Below are positions 1 through 7,673 of a DNA stretch of 64,000 nt, piece by piece. How positions within the stretch are numbered: the first letter of the stretch is position 1; the number at the start of each line of letters is the position of its first letter. Source of the stretch: Roseateles subflavus (GTDB lineage Bacteria > Pseudomonadota > Gammaproteobacteria > Burkholderiales > Burkholderiaceae_C). A program made the position numbers and the translations under genes. The notes under the pieces were generated by a model. That model ran no database searches, was not told where the DNA came from, and saw nothing but the letters and a program-made list of their open reading frames with translations. Location of the stretch: positions 558,001 through 622,000 of the forward strand of contig NZ_JASVDS010000003.1 of NCBI RefSeq assembly GCF_030285365.1. Reading direction: 5' to 3'.

Positions 1-372
1 CGGATCCCAGGGCACCAGATTGCCTTCGCCGGCGCTGCTGTCCTTCACGGTGTCCGGTGCCGTCGAGTAGATGCGGCCATTGGTGAAGCGCACGTCGCCG
101 CCCACGACCAGGGCCGGACCGTTGCTGCCGGCGGGGGCGCGGTAGCCGACGCTCAGGCCGTTGGCCGTCAGCGAGCCGCCGACGGCCAGGCGGCCCTCGA
201 CGTCATTGGCCGCCTTCACGTCCCCGAAGATGAAGGCGCTGTACTGCGACGCCACTCCCAGGTCGATCACCGGTGCCGCGCTTGCGGCCTGTGCCAGTGT
301 GAGACCAGTCAAGCCGGCCGCCCAGGCCAGACGGGCACGCAGCCCCACGGAGTTCCCTCGCTTCATTGGCAT
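1..372 (-). CDS. Choice-of-anchor A family surface protein, 3' end cut by window edge
   Basis: Only the first 124 codons are present; the gene runs off position 1. The product opens with a signal peptide (charged MPMKR, then a hydrophobic stretch ending in AQAASA). The mature part holds FIFGDVKAANDVEGRLAVGG, the typical opening of the choice-of-anchor A domain, found in secreted proteins that usually end in a sorting tail such as PEP-CTERM. The start at 372 is preceded by a GGGA ribosome site; the ATG two codons on is an alternative. The C-terminus is not visible, so the anchor type is unknown. An exosortase gene (xrtB) lies elsewhere in the window, so a PEP-CTERM tail is plausible but inferred. 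Family call is fairly sure. Confidence 0.7.
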   Translation of the reverse strand, partial: MPMKRGNSVGLRARLAWAAGLTGLTLAQAASAAPVIDLGVASQYSAFIFGDVKAANDVEGRLAVGGSLTANGLSVGYRAPAGSNGPALVVGGDVRFTNGRIYSTAPDTVKDSSAGEGNLVPWDP

Positions 373-498
373 GATTTCCCTTCGACGCCCTTGGCCATTC
401 GGCCTTTGTTGATGGGGGCGGATTCTAGGAATCAAGCTGTTACCAACCATCCCCGCACTCAGGGTGGTCTGCAATTGGTTTGTGCTGTTTGCACGATT

Positions 499-1284
499 TC
501 AGGGCGAGGTGACAGGGTTGCCGCCCGGTGGTGCGGCCTGGGCGGGCGGGGAGGCGCTCAGGCGGGGCAGGACGAAGACATGGTCGCAGCCGTCGCGGCC
601 CAGCGGGTGCAGGCCCGGGGCCTGATCCGCTGCGTAGGACGAAGGACGGAGGTCATGGGCGCCACAACGGCTTCCCATGCAGAACCAGGACGTCGAGGCC
701 TGGCCGTAGGCCGCGAGCACATGCGCCATGCGCCGCTTGACGTGCGCGCCCGCGGGCACGAGGTTCCAGCCCATGCCCGGACGACCAGGGGGCGGGCGGC
801 TGGCGTGGAAGTTGCCCGCCAGGACCAGCAGGAAATGCCCGGCCGGCACGGCATCCAGCCGGCGGGCCATGGCGACTTCGTAGTCCGCCTGATCCGGGTA
901 GTCCTCCGGCGGCACGAAGCCGATCAGCTCGATCTGCTGGCGGGCCTGCTGTGCGGCCAGCGAGCGCAGCAGCGCCACCATGGCCTGCGAGGCGCGCCCG
1001 TCCTGCCCGCGCCAGAAGGGATGGGCGTCGTCGAGGGCATCCGGCGGCACTTCCAGCGCCACGGTGACGCGGCGCCGGCCCGCCAGCTCGGCGGAGAGGG
1101 TGCGCGCCAGGCAGTCGACCAGGGCCGGCACCTCGACGCTGCCATGCAGCTCGCCGAGGAAGATGCCGTCGGTCTGCAGCAGCGGCGCCAGGGCGGCTGG
1201 CGTGGGGCAGTCGTCGGCGCGGGCCAGGCTGGCCGCGAGGCAGAGCACGCCCAGGAGCAGCGAGCGGGAGAACGGTCGATACAT
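499..1284 (-). CDS. ChaN-like haem-binding/TIKI-superfamily periplasmic protein
   Basis: This 261-residue protein has a signal peptide (MYRPFSRSLLLGVLCLAASLAR) without an obvious lipobox cysteine, so it is probably periplasmic. A GELHG motif near residue 43 and LAGNFHAS near residue 158 match the conserved glutamate/histidine motifs of the ChaN (Cofac_haem_bdg, TIKI-like) superfamily, whose best-known member binds haem at the outer membrane. The gene stands alone, with a divergent surface-protein gene downstream and an aldehyde dehydrogenase upstream. The nearby hemP and bfr genes make a link with iron or haem reasonable but unproven. Family is likely, function is inference. Confidence 0.65.
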   Translation of the reverse strand: MYRPFSRSLLLGVLCLAASLARADDCPTPAALAPLLQTDGIFLGELHGSVEVPALVDCLARTLSAELAGRRRVTVALEVPPDALDDAHPFWRGQDGRASQAMVALLRSLAAQQARQQIELIGFVPPEDYPDQADYEVAMARRLDAVPAGHFLLVLAGNFHASRPPPGRPGMGWNLVPAGAHVKRRMAHVLAAYGQASTSWFCMGSRCGAHDLRPSSYAADQAPGLHPLGRDGCDHVFVLPRLSASPPAQAAPPGGNPVTSP

Positions 1285-1348
1285 GCGGTGCGCAAGGACA
1301 GGGTTAGGGTCGCTACCCTAGCACGACCCTGGCACCGCGATGCCGCGC

Positions 1349-2791
1349 TCAGGGCTGCACGTACGCCGTCTTGACGGTGGTGTAGAACTCCGCCGCGTAG
1401 CTGCCCTGCTCGCGCGGGCCCACGCTGGAGCCCTTGCGGCCGCCGAAAGGCACGTGGTAGTCCACCCCCGCGGTCGGCAGGTTGACCATCACCATGCCGG
1501 CCTGCGCGTGGCGCTTGAAGTGGCTGGCGTACTTGAGCGAGGTCGTGCAGATGCCGGCGGAGAGGCCGAAGGGCGTGTCGTTGGCCAGCGCCAGGGCGTG
1601 CTCGTAGCTGTCTGCGGGGATCACGCTCGCCACGGGGCCGAAGATCTCCTCGCGGCAGTGCTGCATGGCGTTGTCGCAGTCCGCGAAGAGGGCGGGCTGC
1701 AGGTAGAAGCCGGGCTTGTCGAGCGACAGGCGCTCGCCGCCGCACACGAGGCGTGCGCCCTCGGCCTTGGCGATGTCGATGTACTTCAGGTCCTGCGCCA
1801 GCTGGGCTTCGTCGACGACAGGGCCGATCTGCGTCTGCGGGTCGAGCGCGTCGCCCACGCGCAGCGCGCGCGTGGCCTCGCCCAGGGCCTGGACGAAGCG
1901 CGGATAGATGCCTTTTTGCACGATGATCCGCGAGGAGGCCGTGCAGCGCTGGCCCGTCGAGAAGAAGGCGCTTTGCAGCACCGAGTTCACCGCGACGTCG
2001 AGGTCGGCATCGTCCAGCACCACGCAGGGGTTCTTGCCGCCCATCTCCAGCTGGAAGCGGGCCCCGCGCGCCACCGCGGCCTGCGCCACGCGCTGGCCCG
2101 TGCCCACGGACCCCGTGAAGCTGAGCGCCGCCACACGGCGGTCGTCCAGCAGGGTCTGGCCGACCTGCGAGCCCGGGCCCATCACCAGGTTGAAGACCCC
2201 GGCCGGCAGCCCGACGCGGCTGATGATCTCGGCCATCGCCCAGGCCGAGCCCGGCACGAGGTCCGCCGGCTTGAGCACGACGGTGTTGCCGAAGGCGAGG
2301 GCGGGGGCGAGCTTCCAGGCCGGGATGGCGGCCGGGAAGTTCCAGGGCGTGATCAGGCCGACGACGCCTAGCGGCTCGCGGGTCACCTCCACCTCCACGC
2401 CGGGGCGCACCGAGGCGAGCTTGTCGCCTCGCAGACGCAGCGCTTCCTGGGCGAAGAACTTGAAGATGGCGCCGGCGCGCGCCACCTCGCCGATGCCCTC
2501 GGGCCGCGTCTTGCCCTCCTCGCGGGACAGCAGCGTGCCCAGCTCGTCCTTGCGGGCGAGGATCTCGCTGCCGATGCGGTCCAGCGCGTCGGCCCGGACC
2601 TGCGGGCTGCTGAGGCCCCAGGCCGGCGCGGCCTCGGCGGCGGCGGCCATGGCGCGTTCGGTCAGGGCGACGTCCGCCTGAGCGTAGCGGCCGATGACGT
2701 CCCGGGTGTCGGAGGGGTTGAGGTTGTCACGCTGGCGCGGGCCGTCCAGCCATTCGCCGCCGATGTAGAGAGGGTGCAGGGGAGCGCTCAT
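1349..2791 (-). CDS. NAD(P)-dependent aldehyde dehydrogenase, ketoglutarate-semialdehyde type
   Basis: This 480-residue protein spans the full aldehyde dehydrogenase fold. The cofactor region TPWNFPAAIPAWKLAPAL lies near residue 150, the general-base glutamate is E249 in LEMGGKNP and the catalytic cysteine is C283 in STGQRCTASSR. The C-terminal NDTPFGLSAGI and PFGGRKGSS segments are also typical. It oxidises an aldehyde to a carboxylic acid. Overall it looks most like the alpha-ketoglutarate semialdehyde dehydrogenases of sugar-acid catabolism, but no such pathway neighbours it, so the substrate is open. It appears monocistronic, with an AT-rich promoter-like stretch at 2829-2857 upstream. 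The start ATG has no strong Shine-Dalgarno sequence. Confidence 0.88.
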   Translation of the reverse strand: MSAPLHPLYIGGEWLDGPRQRDNLNPSDTRDVIGRYAQADVALTERAMAAAAEAAPAWGLSSPQVRADALDRIGSEILARKDELGTLLSREEGKTRPEGIGEVARAGAIFKFFAQEALRLRGDKLASVRPGVEVEVTREPLGVVGLITPWNFPAAIPAWKLAPALAFGNTVVLKPADLVPGSAWAMAEIISRVGLPAGVFNLVMGPGSQVGQTLLDDRRVAALSFTGSVGTGQRVAQAAVARGARFQLEMGGKNPCVVLDDADLDVAVNSVLQSAFFSTGQRCTASSRIIVQKGIYPRFVQALGEATRALRVGDALDPQTQIGPVVDEAQLAQDLKYIDIAKAEGARLVCGGERLSLDKPGFYLQPALFADCDNAMQHCREEIFGPVASVIPADSYEHALALANDTPFGLSAGICTTSLKYASHFKRHAQAGMVMVNLPTAGVDYHVPFGGRKGSSVGPREQGSYAAEFYTTVKTAYVQP

Positions 2792-2828
2792 GGGCTTGTC
2801 TCGCAGGAGGAATGAGGGAGTCTCGATG

Positions 2829-2857
2829 CGAATATTGTAAATATATTTGAATCGATC
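2829..2857 (-). promoter_or_regulatory. AT-rich promoter/operator candidate upstream of the aldehyde dehydrogenase
   Basis: This short island, with AATATTGTAAATATATT, is mostly A and T in a 70% GC neighbourhood. Read leftward it contains TACAAT, close to the -10 consensus, about 45 bases before the aldehyde dehydrogenase start. The AATAT/ATATT arms form an imperfect inverted repeat that could bind a regulator. No clear -35 hexamer is visible. The promoter call is inference from composition and position. Confidence 0.4.
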
Positions 2858-2893
2858 GGGTGTCCCGCATGATGCCCCCGAAGCGCGGCGCTG

Positions 2894-4213
2894 TCATGGG
2901 GCGAGGTCAAGGCCCGCCGGATTCGCTGCGGTGGGCGCGACCGGGCCCAGCGCTGCCGGCGGCGCGGGCCGCGCCGGCTCATCCGGCCCGGCCAGCGCCG
3001 TGAGGGCCCGCACCAGGCCGCTGCGGCTGGGCTGGTCCACGAAGACGCAGCGCTTGCCATGCCGCTTGCAGTGCTCCTTCACGCGCCAGTAGGCGTCGTG
3101 GCTGATGCAGCCGGTCTGGCAGATGACGAGGTCGGCCGCCGCCAGCGTGGCGTCCAGCTGCGTCACGGCGTGTTCCTCGCCCCCATCGTGATGCAGGAAA
3201 CGGGCGCCGCGGGCCTCGACGAGGCGGCGGTAGACCGGGACCGTCGCGGCGCGACCCCCGACGCACAGCACGGCCTGGTGCTCCAGCGCCACGAGCGGCG
3301 CCGCCGGCAGCGACGGGGCGGGGCGCTCCTCGTCCGGCAGCGGCGTCTCGATGGCGCGCGCGGTCGCGACCTGGCCCTGCTCGGCCTGGCGCAAGGCCCG
3401 CCGCACACGCTGCAGGTCCTGCTCGAGCTGCTGGATGCGCGCCTGACCGTCGAGCAGCTGGCGCTCCCGCAGCAGCGCCTGGCGCAAGGCGGGCTGGGTG
3501 GCGTGCAGCGTGTCCAGCTCGCTCTGCAGGGCGGCGATGCGGCTGTCGCGCAGCACCAGCTCGGCGCGGGCGCGCAGCTGCTGGGCGAGCAGCTCGTCGA
3601 TGCGGCGGTCACGCTCCGCGATGAGCTGGGTGCTGCGCTGCTGCGCGCGCCCGAGCTCCGCGCCGAGCACGCCGTTCTCGTGGGTCAGGGCCTGGATGCG
3701 CTGGAGGTCGGCGCGGTGCGAGCTGCCGACCTGGTGCTGGATCATGTGGATGTCCTGCAGCACCTCGTCCTGGAGCAGCGCGTCGCAGCGTGGATGGCTC
3801 AACGTCGCCCACAGCGCGCCGGCGACCTCCGCGCCGGCCGACGCCTGGCGCCAGGCGTCGCGCAGCTGCACCGTGGTCTTGAGGCGGGCGGCCTGCCGGA
3901 CGGCGATGGCGTAGCGCTGGTCCAGCTCCCGGTTCAGGAGCTCGGCGATGCGACCGCGCTGCTTGCATTCGTGGATGGCGCCGCAGTGCAGTTCGTAGTC
4001 CTGCACCAGCGCCTCCCCGCCGAGCGCCTTGCCGACGCGCTTGCGCAGCACGGCCAGTGGCAGGCAGGCGCCGATGACGGGGCACAGCGCCTGCGACGGC
4101 AGCTCCCACAGCCGGCGGCGTCGGGAGCCGAGGACATGGTTGGGCAGGGTCAGCTCCGGCGGCGCCACGGGGGCGTCGGGCAGGGGGGCGGTCACCGTCT
4201 TGGGATCACACAT
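2894..4213 (-). CDS. DUF2325 domain-containing coiled-coil protein
   Basis: This 439-residue cytoplasmic protein has no signal peptide. Roughly residues 170-290 are rich in Glu, Gln, Arg and Leu heptads and should form a coiled coil. Residues about 305-402 hold the DUF2325 domain: a Rossmann-like start (AVLCVGGR), CQTGCISHDAYWRVKEHCK with two close cysteines, and a final FVDQPSRSG. The tail is Pro/Ala-rich. The biochemical role of DUF2325 is not established. The gene follows hemP in the same direction 162 bases downstream and may share its iron-responsive promoter; this is a positional inference. Confidence 0.75.
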   Translation of the reverse strand: MCDPKTVTAPLPDAPVAPPELTLPNHVLGSRRRRLWELPSQALCPVIGACLPLAVLRKRVGKALGGEALVQDYELHCGAIHECKQRGRIAELLNRELDQRYAIAVRQAARLKTTVQLRDAWRQASAGAEVAGALWATLSHPRCDALLQDEVLQDIHMIQHQVGSSHRADLQRIQALTHENGVLGAELGRAQQRSTQLIAERDRRIDELLAQQLRARAELVLRDSRIAALQSELDTLHATQPALRQALLRERQLLDGQARIQQLEQDLQRVRRALRQAEQGQVATARAIETPLPDEERPAPSLPAAPLVALEHQAVLCVGGRAATVPVYRRLVEARGARFLHHDGGEEHAVTQLDATLAAADLVICQTGCISHDAYWRVKEHCKRHGKRCVFVDQPSRSGLVRALTALAGPDEPARPAPPAALGPVAPTAANPAGLDLAP

Positions 4214-4375
4214 GACGGGGCCCTCCGGGGAGGACGGGTTGGCGGGAAGTCGTGAGGCTCAGCATGCGCGGCTCCTGGCAGGGGCGTGGGTGCCCGCGTG
4301 GGGGAGTGGAGGCTGGCGGCAGCTGGCGAGAGAGCAAGAAGTGCGTCGGCAGTGGCGCGCGACGGCGGCGCGAGG

Positions 4376-4564
4376 CTATTTGGTCAGGATCAGCTTGCCC
4401 AGCTGCGTGAGCCGCAGGCGGTAGAGCTGGCCGGCGTGCTCGATCTCGAGTTCGCGGTCCTGGCCCAGCAGCTCGCGGCTGTGCAGGCGCCGGGGCGGCG
4501 GGCTCGGCAGGCGCTGCGGCAGTGCGGCCGAGGGCGTGGGGGGGATGAAGGAAGGTTTGTCCAT
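4376..4564 (-). CDS. hemP: Haemin uptake protein HemP
   Basis: This 62-residue protein ends with the HemP signature: HSRELLGQDRELEIEHAG followed by YRLRLTQLGKLILTK, where the final lysine-rich strand is the most conserved part. HemP is a small factor in haem-iron uptake; in Burkholderia it is reported to activate the haem receptor gene. The N-terminal half is Pro-rich and variable. The start codon lies 15 bases from a perfect 7-1-7 Fur-box-like palindrome, so iron-repressed expression is very likely. No TonB-dependent receptor gene accompanies it in this window. Confidence 0.85.
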   Translation of the reverse strand: MDKPSFIPPTPSAALPQRLPSPPPRRLHSRELLGQDRELEIEHAGQLYRLRLTQLGKLILTK

Positions 4565-4578
4565 GCCTGAATCATAAA

Positions 4579-4593
4579 TGCGAATAATTCGCA
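4579..4593. promoter_or_regulatory. Fur box between hemP and bfr
   Basis: TGCGAAT-A-ATTCGCA is a perfect 7-1-7 inverted repeat, the arrangement described for Fur operators, embedded in an AT-rich stretch. It lies 15 bases upstream of hemP (leftward) and 130 bases upstream of bfr (rightward). Haem-uptake promoters of betaproteobacteria commonly carry such sites. Binding by Fur is inferred from sequence only. Confidence 0.7.
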
Positions 4594-4723
4594 ATTGCAA
4601 GCTGTCAATGATTGCAGGGGCGGGTCTGCGAACACCCGCCGGCGGGGCCACAATCAGCCTCCACCGCTGCCGCCACTCGGGGGCAGCCCGCGCCAGCCAC
4701 AAGACACCGCACAGGAGCCCGCC

Positions 4724-5206
4724 ATGAAAGGTGATGCCAAGGTCATCGAGTACTTCAATGCCCAGCTGAAGAATGAGCTGACGGCCATCAACCAGTACTT
4801 CCTCCATTACCGCATGCTGAAGAACTGGGGCCTGGAGCGCCTCGCCAAGCATGAGTACGAAGAGTCCATCGAGGAGATGAAGCATGCCGACAAGCTGATG
4901 GACCGCATCCTGATGCTGGAGGGCCTGCCCAATCTGCAGGACCTCGGCAAGCTGTACATCGGCGAGAACGCTGTGGAGATCCTGCATTGCGATCTGCGCA
5001 TCGAGACCGGCTCCCACCCCCTGCTGAAGGAGGCCATCGCCTACTGCGAGAGCGTGCGGGACTACGTCTCGCGCCAGGTGCTGGAGGAGATCCTCGCGGA
5101 CACCGAGGAGCACATCGACCACCTCGAGACCCAGATCGAGCTGGTCAACCAGCTGGGCGAGCAGAACTGGCTGCAGTCCCAGATGGGCGCGGGCAGCGGC
5201 AGCTGA
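4724..5206 (+). CDS. bfr: Bacterioferritin
   Basis: This 160-residue protein has the full length of a bacterioferritin subunit and its key residues: ferroxidase ligands E18, E51 and H54, and the haem-ligating methionine M52 in the EEMKHAD motif. Later acidic and histidine ligands lie in [15 protein letters not shown]. It should form a 24-subunit cage that oxidises Fe(II) and stores the mineral. AGGAG lies just upstream of the chosen ATG. It is divergent from hemP and followed 111 bases later by bfd, whose product reduces the core to release iron. Confidence 0.95.
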   Translation: MKGDAKVIEYFNAQLKNELTAINQYFLHYRMLKNWGLERLAKHEYEESIEEMKHADKLMDRILMLEGLPNLQDLGKLYIGENAVEILHCDLRIETGSHPLLKEAIAYCESVRDYVSRQVLEEILADTEEHIDHLETQIELVNQLGEQNWLQSQMGAGSGS

Positions 5207-5252
5207 CGCGCGTGCGGCGGTCGGGGATGGCCCCGCCGACGTCAGGGTTGGT

Positions 5253-5275
5253 AATTGAGAAACGTTCGCGTTTGC
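5253..5275. promoter_or_regulatory. Degenerate Fur-like site upstream of bfd
   Basis: The stretch AATTGAGAAACGTTCGCGTT resembles the betaproteobacterial Fur site pattern (AATGAGAATAATTCGCATT) with several mismatches. It lies about 45 bases before the bfd start codon, where a repressor could block transcription. Bfd genes are classically Fur-repressed. The assignment is tentative. Confidence 0.45.
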
Positions 5276-5317
5276 GTTAGCATCTGCGTACTGATTCACC
5301 GACCCGAGCCTCGGACC

Positions 5318-5557
5318 ATGATCGTCTGCCTCTGCCACCGCGTTTCTGACCGCGACATCCGCCGAGCCGTCGCCGAGGGCACGTCCAACTTCGACGTCCT
5401 GCAGGATGACACCCGCGTGGCCTCGGCCTGCGGCGCCTGCCAGGATTGCGCCCGCGAAGTCTTCGACGAGGCGCTGGCGAAGCAGGGCTCGGTGCCCGCC
5501 GTGATGGCCGCGCCCCTGGCGCAGACCCGTCGCGTGATCCGCCTCGCCACCGCCTGA
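5318..5557 (+). CDS. bfd: Bacterioferritin-associated ferredoxin
   Basis: This 79-residue protein carries the BFD-type [2Fe-2S] site: C4 and C6 in VCLCHRVSD, then C38 and C41 in SACGACQDC, with an extra C44. Bfd delivers electrons to the haem of bacterioferritin so that stored iron can be mobilised. The body matches the usual length of about 65 residues plus a short basic tail. A Fur-like site lies upstream and a hairpin terminator follows 44 bases after the stop, so it is probably its own transcription unit. Confidence 0.92.
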   Translation: MIVCLCHRVSDRDIRRAVAEGTSNFDVLQDDTRVASACGACQDCAREVFDEALAKQGSVPAVMAAPLAQTRRVIRLATA

Positions 5558-5600
5558 GCGGGCCTTCCCCGCGGGACGGCGCACACGTCGGCCCCCTGAA

Positions 5601-5625
5601 GACCGGACCGCTGTCCGGTCTTTTC
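5601..5625 (+). terminator. Rho-independent terminator after bfd
   Basis: A perfect 8-bp stem (GACCGGAC / GTCCGGTC) with a CGCT loop is followed by TTTTC. It lies 44 bases past the bfd stop codon and before the convergent barrel gene. Confidence 0.85.
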
Positions 5626-5648
5626 ATTTGCAGCGGAGGCCTCGTGCC

Positions 5649-6893
5649 TCAGAAGGCCAGCGCCGCGGCCGCGAAGGCCAGCCGGCGCGTCGGCAGCTGA
5701 GCGATCATGCTGTCGGCCGGCCCGGCCCACTGGCGCAGCCCGGCCTGCAGGTTCCATCGATCGCCCTGCCAGGCCACGGAGGCCGTCAGCAGGCGCCCGC
5801 CGTCCTGCGGGGCCCACAGCACATCCCCCGCCCAGCTCCAGGCGCCGTGCGTGCCGCTCAGCCGCGCAAAGACGTTGTGGCGCTGCAGGCTGCTGCTGGC
5901 GAAGCCCTGGGCCTGCCAGGCGAGGTTGCCGGCAATGGCCGCGTGCAGCGCGGCCGGCGCATGCAGGCCTTGCTGCACCAGCGCCGTGCCGCGATCCCGC
6001 CAGGCGTCCGCGTCCGCGCGGGACATCGCCTGCGAATCCCACCAGTACTCCACCAGCAGACTGAGCTGTGACGCCGTCGTCCACGTGCCGCCCAGCAGCA
6101 GCTGGCTGCTGCCCGACTGCGCCTCGCGACGCCAGGGCGAGGCCGCCGCGGGGATCGGCGCGTGCGTGTCCAGGCGCCAGACGAGGCTGCGCTCGTTGAC
6201 CCGCGCCGAAGCATGCAGCTCCAGCGCGTCGCTGGCGACCCATGAGAAGGCGGCGCCCACGCTGGCGCGCTGTTCCCGGCCCAGGCGGGCGAAGCCGTGC
6301 CAGTCCCAGGCCCCGGCGCGCTGGTAGACGCGCAAGGCCAGCGCCTCCTCGTCCGCGCCTTGCCCCGCCGCGTCCGCCGGGTTCACCCAGACGAGGCTCC
6401 AGGCGGTCTCGGCGCTGAAGCGCTCCAGCTGCAGCACCGGACGGCCGCGGCTGTATGTGCCCAGCAGCGTGCGGCGCTCCTCCTGCGCCACCATGTCGTT
6501 GGGCCGGAAGGCGTAGCCCACGTCCCAGCTGACGAGCTTGCGGCCGAGGCTGTACTGCCATCCGTCCGCGCCGCCCCAGTCGCCCGAGGTGTAGAGCTCG
6601 TTGACGGCCGCGTGGCTGCGGGCGGCGCCGTGGTCGCGCTGCAGATGCTGGGCGTAGAGGGTGGCGTTCACCGGGCCACGGCGCGCCCGCCACTCGGCCT
6701 CCAGCAGCAGCGTCTGGCGCGGCGCGCCGTCGATGCCAGGCTGCAGCGCCTCGGCCGCCGCCAGCGGCCCCTGCCGGCTGCGCTCCGCGGACTGGACCTG
6801 GCTGCGCCACTGCACGCTGCTTTCGTCCAGGACGTCCGCCTGCGCTGCGCCCAGGCCCATGGACAGCGCCATCACGAGAAAGTGCCGGCTCAT
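5649..6893 (-). CDS. Predicted outer-membrane beta-barrel protein, last gene of the Lol-like ABC operon
   Basis: The 414-residue product starts with a signal peptide (MSRHFLVMALSMGLGAAQA) and then shows many alternating hydrophobic strands rich in Trp, Tyr and Gly, ending in a terminal aromatic residue (ALAF), all typical of an outer-membrane barrel. I do not recognise a named family. Its start lies 5 bases after the LolA-like gene, so the two are co-transcribed. Operons with a FtsX permease, ATPase, LolA-like protein and barrel suggest a client or partner exported to the outer membrane. The start ATG at 6893 was chosen because it gives the signal peptide. Confidence 0.65.
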   Translation of the reverse strand: MSRHFLVMALSMGLGAAQADVLDESSVQWRSQVQSAERSRQGPLAAAEALQPGIDGAPRQTLLLEAEWRARRGPVNATLYAQHLQRDHGAARSHAAVNELYTSGDWGGADGWQYSLGRKLVSWDVGYAFRPNDMVAQEERRTLLGTYSRGRPVLQLERFSAETAWSLVWVNPADAAGQGADEEALALRVYQRAGAWDWHGFARLGREQRASVGAAFSWVASDALELHASARVNERSLVWRLDTHAPIPAAASPWRREAQSGSSQLLLGGTWTTASQLSLLVEYWWDSQAMSRADADAWRDRGTALVQQGLHAPAALHAAIAGNLAWQAQGFASSSLQRHNVFARLSGTHGAWSWAGDVLWAPQDGGRLLTASVAWQGDRWNLQAGLRQWAGPADSMIAQLPTRRLAFAAAALAF

Positions 6894-6898
6894 CCGCC

Positions 6899-7648
6899 TC
6901 ACTCCAGGTTCGGGCTGCGCGCCAGGAACATCGGGTTGAACCAGGCCTCGGGCACCTCGCGGGGCTTGCGGGCGAGGTAGCGCACCTGCGTCAGCTTTCG
7001 CTGCGAGAGCGCGTCCTGCAGCAGCATCTCGCTGATCAGCGGGGTGCCCTTCTCCAGCTTCTCGTAGCGGAACTCGGCCGTCTTCGCGAGCTTGTCCGAC
7101 TGCACATAGAGCTCGGCCCGCAGCGGTTCGTGCCGGGTCTTGCCCACCCACAGCAGAATGCGCTGGTAGCTGACGCCCTTGCGCGTGGCCTGCAGCGAGA
7201 GCTTGAGGCAGGCCTGATCGCCGCATCGTTCCTCGGCCAGGATCTCGCCGCCGTAGTCCTCGCTCCAGGACAGCGTGGCCACATCGCCGGTGGAGGCGTC
7301 GCCCAGCAGCTTCTGCAGCGGCGTGATGCGCAGGGGGCGCTGGCTGGCGGGCATCAGCAGCCAGAAGTCGTCGCCCAGCATCAGCACCTTCTGGCCCTTC
7401 TCCGCCGGACTCTGCATGAGCACCAGCGAACGGTGGTCCGTCTGCGTGAGCACCGTGTAGCGGCGTTCCTTGTCGAGCGAGCCGTCCGCGTGGAGCACGC
7501 GGACCTCCGTTTCGACCTGCTGCTGCGTCGCGCCGCCGGTGCGGTAGGCGTCGGCATGGCGCAGCACCGTGCTCGCGTCCAGCGCGTGGGCGGCAGGGGG
7601 GGCGATCAGGGCGGCGCACAGCACCGCGAGGGCATTCAGGGGCTTCAT
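6899..7648 (-). CDS. LolA-like outer-membrane lipoprotein-sorting protein
   Basis: This 249-residue protein has a signal peptide ending in PPAAHA. The mature part has the open half-barrel pattern of the MucB/RseB-LolA superfamily, with segments such as ERRYTVLTQTDHRSLVLM and LMLGDDFWLLMPASQRPLR typical of the outer membrane lipoprotein-sorting protein group. Such proteins bind acyl chains or lipids in the periplasm. It sits directly between the FtsX-type permease (25 bases upstream) and the barrel gene (5 bases downstream), so it probably carries a hydrophobic substrate for that ABC system. It is distinct from the housekeeping LolA. Confidence 0.75.
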   Translation of the reverse strand: MKPLNALAVLCAALIAPPAAHALDASTVLRHADAYRTGGATQQQVETEVRVLHADGSLDKERRYTVLTQTDHRSLVLMQSPAEKGQKVLMLGDDFWLLMPASQRPLRITPLQKLLGDASTGDVATLSWSEDYGGEILAEERCGDQACLKLSLQATRKGVSYQRILLWVGKTRHEPLRAELYVQSDKLAKTAEFRYEKLEKGTPLISEMLLQDALSQRKLTQVRYLARKPREVPEAWFNPMFLARSPNLE

Positions 7649-7673
7649 GGGCGGTCTCTTTCGATCGGGGAGT

